64,000 nt of DNA. It comes from Micromonospora rosaria. Lineage in GTDB: Bacteria; Actinomycetota; Actinomycetes; Mycobacteriales; Micromonosporaceae. Under the pieces are notes generated by a model. The model did no database searches, was not told where the DNA came from, and saw nothing but the letters and a program-made list of their open reading frames with translations. The position numbers and the translations under genes were made by a program. Positions 5,840 through 14,564 of the stretch are shown here, piece by piece (the stretch's first letter is position 1; each line of letters opens with the position of its first letter). The stretch is taken from NCBI RefSeq assembly GCF_001567585.1, contig NZ_LRQV01000011.1, positions 27,338-91,337 of the forward strand. Direction: 5' to 3'.

Positions 5840-7548
5840 CTCAGCTCCTCCTCGTCGACCCTGATCACCCAGTTGGCGAACGTCTCACCGTCGGTCCGGC
5901 CGGCCAGGTACCGGCGGGCCAGCCGCTCCACGTACTCCGGAAGCTCGTCGGCCGTGGTCTTCAGGCCGCGCAGCTTGCGGCCGAACCCGGCGGTCTGCCC
6001 CTGGGCCATGCCCAGCCCGCCGCCCAGGTGGACCTGGTAGCCCTCCACCTGCCGCCCGTCCGGGCCCACCACGATCTGCCCCTTCAGGCCGATGTCGGCG
6101 ACCTGGGTCCGGGCGCAGGCGTTCGGGCAGCCGTTGATGTGGATGGAGATGTCGGCGTCGAACTCGCGCAGCCGCTCCTCCAGCCGGGCCACCAGCTCCT
6201 CGCCCCGGGCCTTGGTCTCGACGATGGCGAGCTTGCAGTACTCGATGCCGGTGCAGGCCATGGTGCCGCGCCGCCAGGCCGACGGCCGGGCCTCCAGGCC
6301 GATCCGGCGCAGCGCGCCGACCAGCGACTCGGTCCGCTCCGGCGCCACGTCCAGGACCAGGAGCTTCTGGTACGGGGTCAGGCTCACCCGGTCGCTGCCG
6401 TGCTCGGCCACCACGTCGGCCAGCTCGGCGAGCTGGGTACCGGAGACCCGCCCGACCACCGGGGCCGCCCCGACGTAGTTGCGGCCGTCACGCTGCCGGT
6501 GCACCCCGATGTGGTCGACCGGCTTGCTCGGCAGCTCCGGGGCGGGACCGTCCAGCAGCGTCCGGCCGAGGTAGTCCTTCTCCAGCACCTCGCGGAACTT
6601 CTCCACGCCCCAGTCGGCGACCAGGAACTTCAGCCGGGCCCGGTGCCGCAGCCGGCGGTACCCGTAGTCGCGGAAGATGCCGACCACCCCGGCCCAGACG
6701 TCCGGGACCTCGTCCAGCGGCACCCAGACCCCGAGCCGCTTGGCGAGCATCGGGTTGGTGGAGAGCCCACCGCCGACCCAGAGGTCGAAACCGGGGCCGT
6801 GCTCGGGGTGCTTTACCCCGAGGAAGGCGATGTCGTTGGCCTCGTACGGGGTGTCGACCAGCCACGAGATCGAGGACTTGAACTTGCGGGGCAGGTTGGA
6901 GTACTGCTTGTCGCCGACGTACCGGCGGACGATCTCGTCGATCGCCGGGGTCGGGTCGACCACCTCGCCCTCGGCCACCCCGGCGACCGGGCTGCCGAGC
7001 ACGATCCGGGGGCAGTCGCCGCACGCCTCGGTGGTCTGCAGGCCGACCGCCTCCAGCCGGCGCCAGATCTCCGGCATGTCCTCGACCCGGATCCAGTGGT
7101 ACTGGATGTTCTGCCGGTCGGTGATGTCGGCGGTGTCCCGGGCGAACTCGGTCGAGATCTGCGCCAGCACCCGGAGCTGGGCCACGCTGAGCTGCCCGCC
7201 GTCGATGCGGACCCGGAGCATGAAGAACTCGTCCTCCAGCTCGTGCGGCTCCAGCACGGCGGTACGCCCGCCGTCGATGCCCGCCTTGCGCTGGGTGTAG
7301 AGGCCCCACCAGCGGAACCGGCCCCGCAGGTCGGCCGGGTCGATGGAGGCGAAGCCGCCGTGGGCGTAGATGTTCTCGATCCGGGCCCGGACGTTGAGCG
7401 GGTTGTCGTCCTTCTTCGAGCGCTCGTTGGCGTTGAGCGGCTCACGGTGACCGAGCGCCCACTGACCCTCCCCGCGTGGGCGGCGGGGAGCCCGGGCCTT
7501 GGCTGCCGTCGGATCCTGGGCGCGGGCCGGGGTGCTGCTGACCGCCAT
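5836..7548 (-). CDS. sirA: Ferredoxin-dependent sulfite/nitrite reductase (SirA)
   Basis: The 570-residue sirohaem/[4Fe-4S] enzyme performs the six-electron reduction of sulfite to sulfide. It has two ferrite-reductase half domains, TTEACGDCPR in the first sirohaem half, and the cluster ligands CTGIEYC (about 428-434) and CPNAC (about 472-476). The operon with cysH favours sulfite over nitrite as substrate, although the family contains both and is often annotated as nitrite/sulfite reductase. The N-terminal 30 residues are basic and low-complexity. The ATG at 7548 follows GGAGGAC. A cysteine-type leader peptide frame lies 140 bases upstream. Confidence 0.95.
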   Translation of the reverse strand: MAVSSTPARAQDPTAAKARAPRRPRGEGQWALGHREPLNANERSKKDDNPLNVRARIENIYAHGGFASIDPADLRGRFRWWGLYTQRKAGIDGGRTAVLEPHELEDEFFMLRVRIDGGQLSVAQLRVLAQISTEFARDTADITDRQNIQYHWIRVEDMPEIWRRLEAVGLQTTEACGDCPRIVLGSPVAGVAEGEVVDPTPAIDEIVRRYVGDKQYSNLPRKFKSSISWLVDTPYEANDIAFLGVKHPEHGPGFDLWVGGGLSTNPMLAKRLGVWVPLDEVPDVWAGVVGIFRDYGYRRLRHRARLKFLVADWGVEKFREVLEKDYLGRTLLDGPAPELPSKPVDHIGVHRQRDGRNYVGAAPVVGRVSGTQLAELADVVAEHGSDRVSLTPYQKLLVLDVAPERTESLVGALRRIGLEARPSAWRRGTMACTGIEYCKLAIVETKARGEELVARLEERLREFDADISIHINGCPNACARTQVADIGLKGQIVVGPDGRQVEGYQVHLGGGLGMAQGQTAGFGRKLRGLKTTADELPEYVERLARRYLAGRTDGETFANWVIRVDEEELR

Positions 7549-7687
7549 CGCGGCGTCCTCCGTTGTCTGCTGTGCCTCAGTACGAGCGCGGACGCGACGG
7601 CCGGCCCTGCGAAACGGGGCCGTGGACGGCGATGTCTTTGACGGCCGGCGCGAGAGCGCGCCCGAGACAGAGTGGGGTCGGGCGTCT
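7549..7687 (-). promoter_or_regulatory. sirA 5' leader between leader peptide and start codon
   Basis: This 139-base leader can fold into several GC stems, for example GCCCGA with TCGGGC just after the leader-peptide stop, GGCGCG with CGCGCC, and GGCCC with GGGCC nearer sirA. That is the kind of alternative pairing an attenuator needs. No clear T-tract terminator is visible, so any control may be by Rho or at translation. Confidence 0.4.
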
Positions 7688-7774
7688 TCAGTAGGCCGGA
7701 CAGATCGCGCTACGCACGCGCCCGTAGTCGACGTGGCGACGGGCCACGAAGCGGCGGACGACAGCGGCGGTCAT
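7688..7774 (-). CDS. Putative cysteine-responsive leader peptide of the sirA operon
   Basis: A 28-codon frame reads MTAAVVRRFVARRHVDYGRV followed by RSAICPAY. The block RRHVD-x-x-RV-x-SA-x-C matches the actinobacterial leader-peptide family found upstream of sulfur and cysteine genes (typically RRHVDLLRVASALC). A single Cys codon near the end would stall ribosomes when Cys-tRNA is short. A start at 7783 would add three residues. Such leaders are too small for routine gene callers. Attenuation has been shown for cysteine-rich leaders in mycobacteria; here it is inferred. Confidence 0.75.
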   Translation of the reverse strand: MTAAVVRRFVARRHVDYGRVRSAICPAY

Positions 7775-7948
7775 GCCGCCCATGCTGCCACAACCGCTCC
7801 GGAGCAGCCAATGAATGCGTGCCGCATCCCACATCACGGGCCGCCGCCTTCCCCACACCCAGCGTTGCCAAGATCGTCTGGCCGGCGACGCCGGGATGGC
7901 CGTCGGGCGTCGCGCCGGTGACCGACATCGGGCGGCACGGGCGTCGGA

Positions 7949-8008
7949 GGGGTAGCCGACACCGGCGTGGGTGGCGCGCGGGGCCGGGGTAGCCGACGTG
8001 GGTGGCCG
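7949..8008. repeat. Short direct repeat upstream of the glycosyltransferase
   Basis: GGGGTAGCCGAC followed by GTGGGTGGC occurs at 7949-7975 and, more compactly, at 7986-8007. The whole 283-base stretch 7775-8057 holds no credible gene; it must contain the promoters of the leader peptide (minus) and of the glycosyltransferase (plus). Confidence 0.45.
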
Positions 8009-8057
8009 GCGGGCGGACCGCGCCTGTGCGGCGTCGGGGTGTGCGACGCTCGACTCC

Positions 8058-9692
8058 GTGGGCGAATTGCCGGAAGAACCGCATTCGTCCAACCCAGCGT
8101 CCGCAGCGCAGCCATCCACCGGTCTCCCGTCCACCGGTCTCCCGCCCACTCCCGCCGCCGCGCCGGGTCCGGCGACCGAACGGTACGGGTGGCTGGTGGT
8201 CACGCTGCTGACCCTGGCCGTCACCCTCACCGGGGTGGACCGGGCGCAGCCCTGGCGGGACGAACTGGCGACCTGGAGCGCGGCCACCCGCAGCCTGGGC
8301 GACCTGGCCCGGATGGTCGGCACCATCGACGCCGCCACCGGCCCCTGGTACCTGCTCCTGCACGGCTGGCTGGCGCTGGCCGGCGACTCGGTCACCGCGC
8401 TGCGGCTCCCCTCCGTCCTGGCCGTGTCGGGGGCGGCGGGGCTGACCACCGTACTCGGACAACGGCTGCTGGGGGCGCCGGCCGGGCTGCTCGCCGGGCT
8501 GCTGTTCGCGGTCCTGCCGGGCACCTCGCGGTACGGGCAGGAGGCCCGCCCGTACGCGCTGGCGGCGTTCCTCGCGGTGCTGGCCACGCTGCTGCTGGTC
8601 GACGTGCTCGGGCGCGGCGGGTGGGCCCGCTGGGCGGGGTACGCCGCCACCGTGGCCGCCCTCGGGCTCACCCACCTGGTCGCGCTCACCCTGCTGGCGG
8701 CGCACGCGGTGATCGTGCTGGCGCCGCCGCGTGGTCGGGCCGGCGGCACCGACCCGACACCGGTCGGCCGGTACGGGCGCCGGCCCGCCGGCCCGCGTCG
8801 ACGACTGGGCCGCTGGGCGCTGGCCCTGGTACCGACCGCACTGGTGCTGGTACCGCTGGTGGTCCTGGCCGGGCGGCAGCGGTCCCGCCAGCTCGACTGG
8901 GTGGACCTGGCCCGGCCGACCGACCTGACCGGCCTCCCCGGTGGGCTGGCCCAGAGCGCCGCGGTCGGCGGGCTGCTGCTCGGCCTCGCCGCGCTCGGCG
9001 CGACCCGGTACGGGCGCCGCGCCCTGCCGCCCACCGCCTGCCTGGCGCTACCGGTGCTGGTGCTTTTCGCGGTCGCCCTAGCGGTGCCGATCTGGGTGCC
9101 CCGGTACCTCTTCTTCACCGTGCCCTTCGGCTGCCTGCTGGGCGGCGCGGCGCTCACCCTCACCCCACCCGCCCGGACCGACCGCGCCCTCCCGACCGGG
9201 CGGGTTCGCGCGGGGCGGGCGACGGTGCCGGGCGGGCTCGCGGTGGTGGCCGTGGCGGGGCTGCTCGGCCTGCCTGACCAGGTGGCGCTGCGCCGGACCC
9301 ACGAGTGGCCGCGCGCCGCCACCGTCGACTACCGGGGCGCGGCACGGGTCGTCGCCGCCGGCCAACGGCCGGGGGACGCGGTCGTCTACTCGCCCCGGGA
9401 CGGGTGGCTCTTCCTCGACCTCGGCCTGGCGTACCACCTGGGGCCGGACCGCCCCCGGGACGTGCTGGCGGTCCGGGACCAGGCCGGGCGCGGGGACCTG
9501 TGGGCCGACGAGTGCCCCCGACCCGCCGCGTGCCTGGCCGGGGTGGAGCGGGTCTGGCTGGTCGTCGCCGGACGTCGCACCGACCCGCTGGCCGCCGTCG
9601 GCGGGACGAAGGGCGAGGCACTGCGTACCGGGTTCACGGTGACCCGGGTCTGGCCCCGCTCCGGCCTGACCGTGGCCCTGCTGACCCGCTGA
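8058..9692 (+). CDS. GT-C glycosyltransferase (family 39-like), membrane
   Basis: A 544-residue polytopic protein with about ten hydrophobic segments, from WLVVTLLTLAVTLTG (about 37-51) to GLAVVAVAGLLGLP. The first loop has WRDELATW, the acidic Asp-Glu motif of the PMT/ArnT superfamily that uses polyprenyl-phosphate sugars outside the membrane. ATGPWYLLLHGWLAL and SRYGQEARPYAL are also typical. The extracytoplasmic C-terminal part (DYRGAARVVAAGQRPGDAVV) resembles the soluble domain of such enzymes. The start is GTG at 8058; no strong ribosome site is seen. Donor and acceptor are unknown; mannosyl transfer is only one possibility. Confidence 0.8.
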   Translation: MGELPEEPHSSNPASAAQPSTGLPSTGLPPTPAAAPGPATERYGWLVVTLLTLAVTLTGVDRAQPWRDELATWSAATRSLGDLARMVGTIDAATGPWYLLLHGWLALAGDSVTALRLPSVLAVSGAAGLTTVLGQRLLGAPAGLLAGLLFAVLPGTSRYGQEARPYALAAFLAVLATLLLVDVLGRGGWARWAGYAATVAALGLTHLVALTLLAAHAVIVLAPPRGRAGGTDPTPVGRYGRRPAGPRRRLGRWALALVPTALVLVPLVVLAGRQRSRQLDWVDLARPTDLTGLPGGLAQSAAVGGLLLGLAALGATRYGRRALPPTACLALPVLVLFAVALAVPIWVPRYLFFTVPFGCLLGGAALTLTPPARTDRALPTGRVRAGRATVPGGLAVVAVAGLLGLPDQVALRRTHEWPRAATVDYRGAARVVAAGQRPGDAVVYSPRDGWLFLDLGLAYHLGPDRPRDVLAVRDQAGRGDLWADECPRPAACLAGVERVWLVVAGRRTDPLAAVGGTKGEALRTGFTVTRVWPRSGLTVALLTR

Positions 9693-9738
9693 CCGCCACC
9701 GGCCCGAGCCGAACCACCGACAGCATGCCCCGCCCCGG

Positions 9739-9798
9739 CCCTGTCCCGCCCAGCCCTGTCCCGCCCAGCCCTGTCCCCGCCCAGCCCAGCCCAGCCCC
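9739..9798. repeat. 15-bp tandem repeat
   Basis: The unit CCCTGTCCCGCCCAG repeats three times (the last copy with one extra C), followed by CCCAG triplings. It lies in the convergent gap between the glycosyltransferase and the sensor kinase, and is a likely length-variable spacer. Confidence 0.7.
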
Positions 9799-9820
9799 GG
9801 CGCAGCGTGAGCCGGGGTGT

Positions 9821-9871
9821 TAAGAAGGGGCCCCTGCTCTACCGAATGCGTTAACAGGGGGCCCCTCCTTA
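9821..9871. repeat. Dispersed palindromic element, copy 1 (bidirectional terminator)
   Basis: The arms TAAGAAGGGGCCCCTG (9821-9836) and CAGGGGGCCCCTCCTTA (9855-9871) enclose a loop that reads TTAACGCATTCGG on the minus strand. A near-identical element lies at 51379-51428. The stop codon of the sensor kinase (TAA, 9869-9871) is part of the right arm. It sits between two convergent genes and should terminate both. Confidence 0.75.
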
Positions 9872-11386
9872 CACCCGGGCGAGGGGGACGACCAGGACGG
9901 CCTCGGTGCCGCCGGCCGCGCCGGCGCGCAGGTCGATCGAGCCACGCAGTTCCCCGGTGACCAGGGCCCGGACGATCTGCAGGCCGAGTCGGCCGGCCTG
10001 CTCGGGGTCGAAGTCGGTGGGCAGGCCGCGCCCGTTGTCAGCCACGGTGACCTGGAGCTTCTTGCGGGTCCGCTGCACCGAGACGACCACCTGGGCGGCG
10101 GTGGCGGTGCCGCCGTCCTGCTCGGAGGGCGGCGGGAAGCCGTGCTCGACCGCGTTGAGCAGCAACTCGTTGAGGATCATCACCAGCGAGGTGGCGATCT
10201 CGGCGGGCAGCACGCCGAAGCTGCCGGTACGCCGCATCCGGACCGCCACCTCGGTCGCGGCCACCTCGGTCGCGGCGCTGGCCACCCGGTCGAGGATGCC
10301 GTCGAACTCCACCGCCTCGTCGCTGGACATGGAGAGGGTCTCGTGCACCAGGGCGATCGAGGCGACCCGGCGGACCGACTCCTCCAGTGCGGTCCGGGCC
10401 TCCGGGGCGGCGACCCGGCGGGCCTGCAGGCGCAGCAGCGCGGCGACGGTCTGGAGGTTGTTCTTCACCCGGTGGTGGATCTCCCGGATGGTGGCGTCCT
10501 TGGTGATCAGGGCGCGGTCCCGACGGCGTACCTCGGTGATGTCGCGGACCAGGACCAGCGCGCCGATCGGCACCCCGGCGGGCATCAGCGGCAGGGCCCG
10601 GGTGAGCATGGTCGCGCCCCGGGCGTCGATCTCCCGGCGCGGCGGGGCCTCGCCGCGCAGCGCGGCGAGCACCGCGTTGCCGGCGTCGGTGCCCTCCAGC
10701 GGGTCGCCGGCCAGCCGGCGGTGCAGCACCGCGAGGTCCTCCCCCACCAGCAGCGAGGCGTGCCCCAACCGCCGGTACGCGGACTGGGCGTTCGGGCTGG
10801 CGTAGGTGACCTTTCCGCTGGCGTCCAACCGGACCAGGCCGTCGCCGACCCGGGGCGCGGAGGTGGTCTCCCCCGGGTGCCGGGGCGGCGGGAAGGTGCC
10901 GTCGGCGATCATCTGGGCCAGGTCGTCGGCGGTGGTGAGGTAGTTCAGTTCGAGCTGGCTCGGGGTGCGCGCGGTGGAGAGGTTGGTGTCCCGGCCGACC
11001 ACGGCGATCACCTCGCCGGCCTCCCCGTCGGCGGTGCGCAGCCGCACCGGGATGGCCTCGTGCCGGGCCGGCACGTCGCCGTACCAGACCGGGTCGCCCT
11101 CCCGCCAGATGCGGGCCTGCCGGTGGGCGATCTCCAGGTGGGCCACCTCGGGGCCGCCGATCGTCCGGCCCACCTGGTCGTCCTGGTACGCGGTCGGCGC
11201 GGTGGTCGGGCGGACCTGGGCCACGCAGCAGAACGAGCCGTCCCCGTCGGTCGGCACCCAGAGCAGCAGGTCGGCGAAGGAGAGGTCGGACAGGAGCTGC
11301 CAGTCCCCGGCCAGCCGGTGGAGGTGGTCGATGTCGATGGGGCGGAGCCGGGTGTGCTCCTCGGCGAGGTCGCGCAGCGTGGACAC
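9869..11386 (-). CDS. pdtaS: PdtaS-like sensor histidine kinase (HisKA_2)
   Basis: A 505-residue soluble kinase. An N-terminal GAF-like sensor (about 1-150) is followed by a PAS domain (about 180-290, with VRLDASGKVTYASPN). Next comes the HisKA_2 helix EIHHRVKNNLQTVAALLRLQ with the phosphoacceptor His, and then the ATPase (LNELLLNAVEHGFP, DNGRGLP, LGLQIV). Length and layout match M. tuberculosis PdtaS, which signals to the RNA-binding antiterminator PdtaR. No response regulator lies next to it here. The GTG start at 11386 is preceded by a CAGGCT element but no Shine-Dalgarno. The input signal is unknown. Confidence 0.88.
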   Translation of the reverse strand: MSTLRDLAEEHTRLRPIDIDHLHRLAGDWQLLSDLSFADLLLWVPTDGDGSFCCVAQVRPTTAPTAYQDDQVGRTIGGPEVAHLEIAHRQARIWREGDPVWYGDVPARHEAIPVRLRTADGEAGEVIAVVGRDTNLSTARTPSQLELNYLTTADDLAQMIADGTFPPPRHPGETTSAPRVGDGLVRLDASGKVTYASPNAQSAYRRLGHASLLVGEDLAVLHRRLAGDPLEGTDAGNAVLAALRGEAPPRREIDARGATMLTRALPLMPAGVPIGALVLVRDITEVRRRDRALITKDATIREIHHRVKNNLQTVAALLRLQARRVAAPEARTALEESVRRVASIALVHETLSMSSDEAVEFDGILDRVASAATEVAATEVAVRMRRTGSFGVLPAEIATSLVMILNELLLNAVEHGFPPPSEQDGGTATAAQVVVSVQRTRKKLQVTVADNGRGLPTDFDPEQAGRLGLQIVRALVTGELRGSIDLRAGAAGGTEAVLVVPLARV

Positions 11387-11410
11387 GGCACCAGCCTGCC
11401 ACGTGCCCGA

Positions 11411-12463
11411 TCACATCGTCGCGGTGACCTTGTTCAGCCCGCGCGGCGCGTCCGGGTCCTCGCCCCGGGCCAGGGCCAACGCCAGCGCCAGGCGCTGCAC
11501 CGGCAGGATGTCCAGCAGCGGGGCGTACCGCTCGTCGACCTCGGGGACGACCATCCGGGCGGAGGCGGCCACGTCGGCCGAGCCGACCGCCAGCACGTCG
11601 GCGCCGCGCTCGCCGAGCCGGGGCAGCACCTCGCGCATCGACCGGCCGCCGGGGCCGGAGCCGATCACGGCCAGCACCGGCACGTCCGGGTCGGTCATGG
11701 CGAGCGGGCCGTGCAGCAGGTCGGCCCCGGAGAAGGCCAGCGCCGGCAGGTACGAGGTTTCCATCAGCTTGAGCGCCGCCTCCCGGGCGGTCGGGTACGC
11801 GTACCCCCGGCCGGTGGTGACCAGCCGGGCGGCGAACCGGTACCGGGGGGCGAGCTGGGCCGGGGTGGCGTCGTCGAGGGTGCGGGCGGCCAGCTCGGGC
11901 AGCGCGTCGAGGGCGGCCCGCTCCTCGGCGGGCAGCACCCCGTCGCCGGCCCGGATCCCCTCCACCAGCATCAGCAGGGCGAGCAGCTCGGCGGTGTAGG
12001 TCTTGGTGGCGGCCACCGCCCGCTCGTGCCCGGCGGCGACGTCGACGGCGAGTTCGGCGGCGGCGACCAGCGGGGAGTCGGGGGCGTTGGTGACGGCGAG
12101 GGTGAGCGCGCCGGAGGCACGGGCCACCCGGAGCACCTCGGCCAGGTCGGGCGAGCCGCCGCTCTGGCTGACCCCGACGACCAGGGCGTCGGAGTAGTCG
12201 GGGCGGGCGCCGAAGACGGTCAGCGCGCTCGGCGAGGCGAGCCCGGCGGGCAGCCCGAGCCGGATCTCGGTCAGGTACGCCGCGTAGAGGGCGGCGTGGT
12301 CGGAGGTGCCCCGGGCGGTGAAGACCACGTGCCGGGGGCGGCGTCGCGCGATCACCGCGGCGACCCGGGCGATCGGGTCGGCGTACTCGGCGGAGAGCAG
12401 TCGGGCGTAGCCGTCCGGCTGCTCGGTGATGTCAGCGGCCATGCCGGCTCCGGCACCCGTCAC
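11411..12463 (-). CDS. SIS-domain sugar-phosphate isomerase/aminotransferase-like protein
   Basis: The 350-residue protein holds two SIS domains like the isomerase half of GlmS: VVFTARGTSDHAA, then GVSQSGGSPDL in the first, and GRGYAYPTAREAALKLMETS in the second. It ends with a GlmS-type tail (PRGLNKVTATM). The glutaminase half is absent, so it cannot use glutamine on its own. It may act on amino-sugar phosphates (AgaS/FrlB/GlmS-C-like). The GTG at 12463 follows GGAGGGG; an ATG at 12442 is an alternative. It is encoded just upstream of the pdtaS gene on the same strand (24-base gap). Confidence 0.85.
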   Translation of the reverse strand: MTGAGAGMAADITEQPDGYARLLSAEYADPIARVAAVIARRRPRHVVFTARGTSDHAALYAAYLTEIRLGLPAGLASPSALTVFGARPDYSDALVVGVSQSGGSPDLAEVLRVARASGALTLAVTNAPDSPLVAAAELAVDVAAGHERAVAATKTYTAELLALLMLVEGIRAGDGVLPAEERAALDALPELAARTLDDATPAQLAPRYRFAARLVTTGRGYAYPTAREAALKLMETSYLPALAFSGADLLHGPLAMTDPDVPVLAVIGSGPGGRSMREVLPRLGERGADVLAVGSADVAASARMVVPEVDERYAPLLDILPVQRLALALALARGEDPDAPRGLNKVTATM

Positions 12464-12681
12464 GGCGATCCCCTCCCCCTGCGCGGCGGTCCGTCCGGTC
12501 GGGGACGGGTTCCCGCGCGTCTGACAGTCATGCGCGGTTCCCGCGCGTTCGATGCTCAGTCTTGCATGATTCTGTCGATCAGAGCAATCGAACGAACAGT
12601 AATGCGCAGTGGATCACCGTTTCGGTGGGTCATCCCCTAGGCTTTGCCAGCCCTGGAAACCACGACGAGCGAGAGGGCGAC

Positions 12682-14532
12682 GTGTCCGAGGCGGACGATG
12701 CCGCGCTGACCGCGGCGGAGGAGCTGGCCCTGGCCCGGCTGGCGCTGGACTCCGGCGAGCTGGAGCACGCGGCCGGCCACGTCGCCGGCGCCCTGGCCCA
12801 GGCGCCGACCCTGCCGGAGGTGCACGAGACGCTGGCCCGGCTCGCCGCCGTGGGCGGCGGGGGCGGGGTCGACCTCTTCCCGTTGCAGCACCACGCCTTC
12901 GTCGGCGCGGTGGTGGCCCGCGCGCACCTGCTCGCGGCGGCCGGGCGGCCGGCCGAGGGGCTGGACCTGCTGGCCGCCGCCACCGGCCACTCGCCCGCCG
13001 TCGACTGGGCCGGGGTGCCCTGGGTCACCGCCCCGGAGCTGGCCGAACGGCTCGACCCCGACCGCACGGCCCGGATCCTGATGCAGATCTGCGCCGCCGT
13101 GCCGGACCCGGTCCCCCCGGCCGGCCGGGCGGCGCTGGGCCCGTACCTGGTGCTGGCCCGCAACGCGGTCACCGTCCACCCCGAGCACGGCCTGCTGCTG
13201 GGCGCGGCCTCCGCGCTGGCCCGCCGGGTCGGCGAGACCGAGCTGGCGATCCGCTGGGCCGCCCGGGGGGTACGCGCGCAGCCGTCGAAACTCGGCGAGG
13301 TGTGGCTCGGGTACGCGTACCGCAGCGCCGGCCGCACCCGGGAGGCGCTCGCCGCGCTCACCCGCGCCGTCGCGCACGACCCGGACGACCTGGCCGTCTA
13401 CGCCGACATCGCCGGCACCCTCGCCGACAGCGGGCGGCTCGACGAGGCGCTGCGCTGGACCGACCGGGCGCTGGAGCGCGACCCCTCGTTCGACTGCGCG
13501 GTGCACACCGCGCACCGGCTGCGGTTCCAGCGCGACGGCGAGGTGGCCCACCTGGTCGCGCTGGCGGACTTCGTCCGGGACCACCCCGACGACACCCACG
13601 AGCACGGCGACCTCGCCGAGTGCTGCCGGAGCCGGCCCTGGCTGGGCCAGCTCACCCCGCCCGGCGGCGCGCTGGTGCGGGCGCTGCGCCGGGCCCTGCA
13701 CGACCGCCACTCCCCCGACCCGGGCGACCTCCTGGTCCGGCTGACCGCCCCGGAGCCGCCCAGCGCGCTGCGGACCGTCGCCACCGCCGCACCCGAGCTG
13801 ACCGTCGAGCCGGCGACCGGGGTGCCCGGCCCCGACCCGCACGAGCCCCGGCGGCCGGTCACCCGGCGGCTCTGGCACCACGCGGACGGCACCGTCGTGC
13901 CCGCGCTGGCCCCGCCGTCGGCCGAGGCGGTCCGGCGGATCCAGCACGTGGCCCATCCGGCCTGGCCACACCCCCCGGCGGCGTACGACGCGGCGGTCGG
14001 GCTGGCCACCCTCGACCTGCCCGACCTGCTCGGCCTGCTGGTGCACCCGCCCGCCGCGCCGGACACCGCGCTGGGTCGGGTGCTGGCCGGGCAGGACCCG
14101 TCGCTCTGGGTGCGCTGCGTGCAGGTCTGGGCCTGCCTCGGGCTGCTGCACCACCGCACCGACGAGCCGTGGGAGTCCTCGGTGCGCCGCGCGGTGCTGC
14201 TGGACCTGGTCTGGGGAGTGGAGGACTGGGTCACCGAGGCGGCGCTGTTCGCCCTGGTCACGGCGGCCTGGGTGGACCCGGCGGTCCGCCCGGACGTGGC
14301 CCGGGTGATCGCCGAGCGGCTCGCCGACGTGGCCGCCGTGGGTCGGGAGCGCCCGGTGCCCATCGCCACCTCGCTGGCGTACCTGGCCCTGGCCACCCCC
14401 GACCTGGAGCGGCCGGCGGTCGAGCAGGCGTACCGGCTGCTCGGCGGGCGGCCGAGGCCACCCGGTGCCCGCCGGGCCGGGCCGCTGCGCCGACTCTGGC
14501 ACCGCCTCACCGGCCGTACCGTCGCCGGCTGA
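12682..14532 (+). CDS. TPR-repeat protein, function unknown
   Basis: A 616-residue protein rich in helical repeats. Clear tetratricopeptide units occur at about 10-60 (ELALARLALDSGELEHAAGH) and 190-290 (AIRWAARGVRAQPSKLGEVW, AYRSAGRTREALAALTRAVA, DLAVYADIAGTLADSGRLDE). The C-terminal half (about 400-600) is another helical domain without a name I can give. The GTG start follows GAGAGGG. TPR proteins are scaffolds for protein partners; the partner is not evident here. The gene stands alone, convergent with the exporter and divergent from the SIS gene. Confidence 0.8.
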   Translation: MSEADDAALTAAEELALARLALDSGELEHAAGHVAGALAQAPTLPEVHETLARLAAVGGGGGVDLFPLQHHAFVGAVVARAHLLAAAGRPAEGLDLLAAATGHSPAVDWAGVPWVTAPELAERLDPDRTARILMQICAAVPDPVPPAGRAALGPYLVLARNAVTVHPEHGLLLGAASALARRVGETELAIRWAARGVRAQPSKLGEVWLGYAYRSAGRTREALAALTRAVAHDPDDLAVYADIAGTLADSGRLDEALRWTDRALERDPSFDCAVHTAHRLRFQRDGEVAHLVALADFVRDHPDDTHEHGDLAECCRSRPWLGQLTPPGGALVRALRRALHDRHSPDPGDLLVRLTAPEPPSALRTVATAAPELTVEPATGVPGPDPHEPRRPVTRRLWHHADGTVVPALAPPSAEAVRRIQHVAHPAWPHPPAAYDAAVGLATLDLPDLLGLLVHPPAAPDTALGRVLAGQDPSLWVRCVQVWACLGLLHHRTDEPWESSVRRAVLLDLVWGVEDWVTEAALFALVTAAWVDPAVRPDVARVIAERLADVAAVGRERPVPIATSLAYLALATPDLERPAVEQAYRLLGGRPRPPGARRAGPLRRLWHRLTGRTVAG

Positions 14533-14561
14533 GCCCACGCGGCGCGGGGCCGCGCGGGCTC
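14531..14561. terminator. Bidirectional terminator between TPR and exporter genes
   Basis: GAGCCC-A-CGCGGC (14531-14543) pairs with GCCGCG-C-GGGCTC (14549-14561), a 12-bp stem with one mismatch. It starts at the TPR stop codon and lies 4 bases past the exporter stop, serving both convergent genes. Confidence 0.75.
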
Positions 14562-14564
14562 AGG

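Noticed and set aside
4057..7548. Horizontal transfer of the sulfur operon
   Set aside because: Base composition, codon choice and tight overlaps match the neighbours. No mobile-element remnants or tRNA junctions are visible.
7688..9322. A 544-codon minus-strand frame antisense to the glycosyltransferase
   Set aside because: It overlaps a well-supported membrane enzyme and its translation is Arg/Pro/Ser-rich without motifs. Only its last 28 codons, the leader peptide, are meaningful.
9693..9820. Possible CRISPR-like array in the 15-bp repeats
   Set aside because: The units are contiguous, with no unique spacers, and there are no cas genes. It is a simple tandem repeat.
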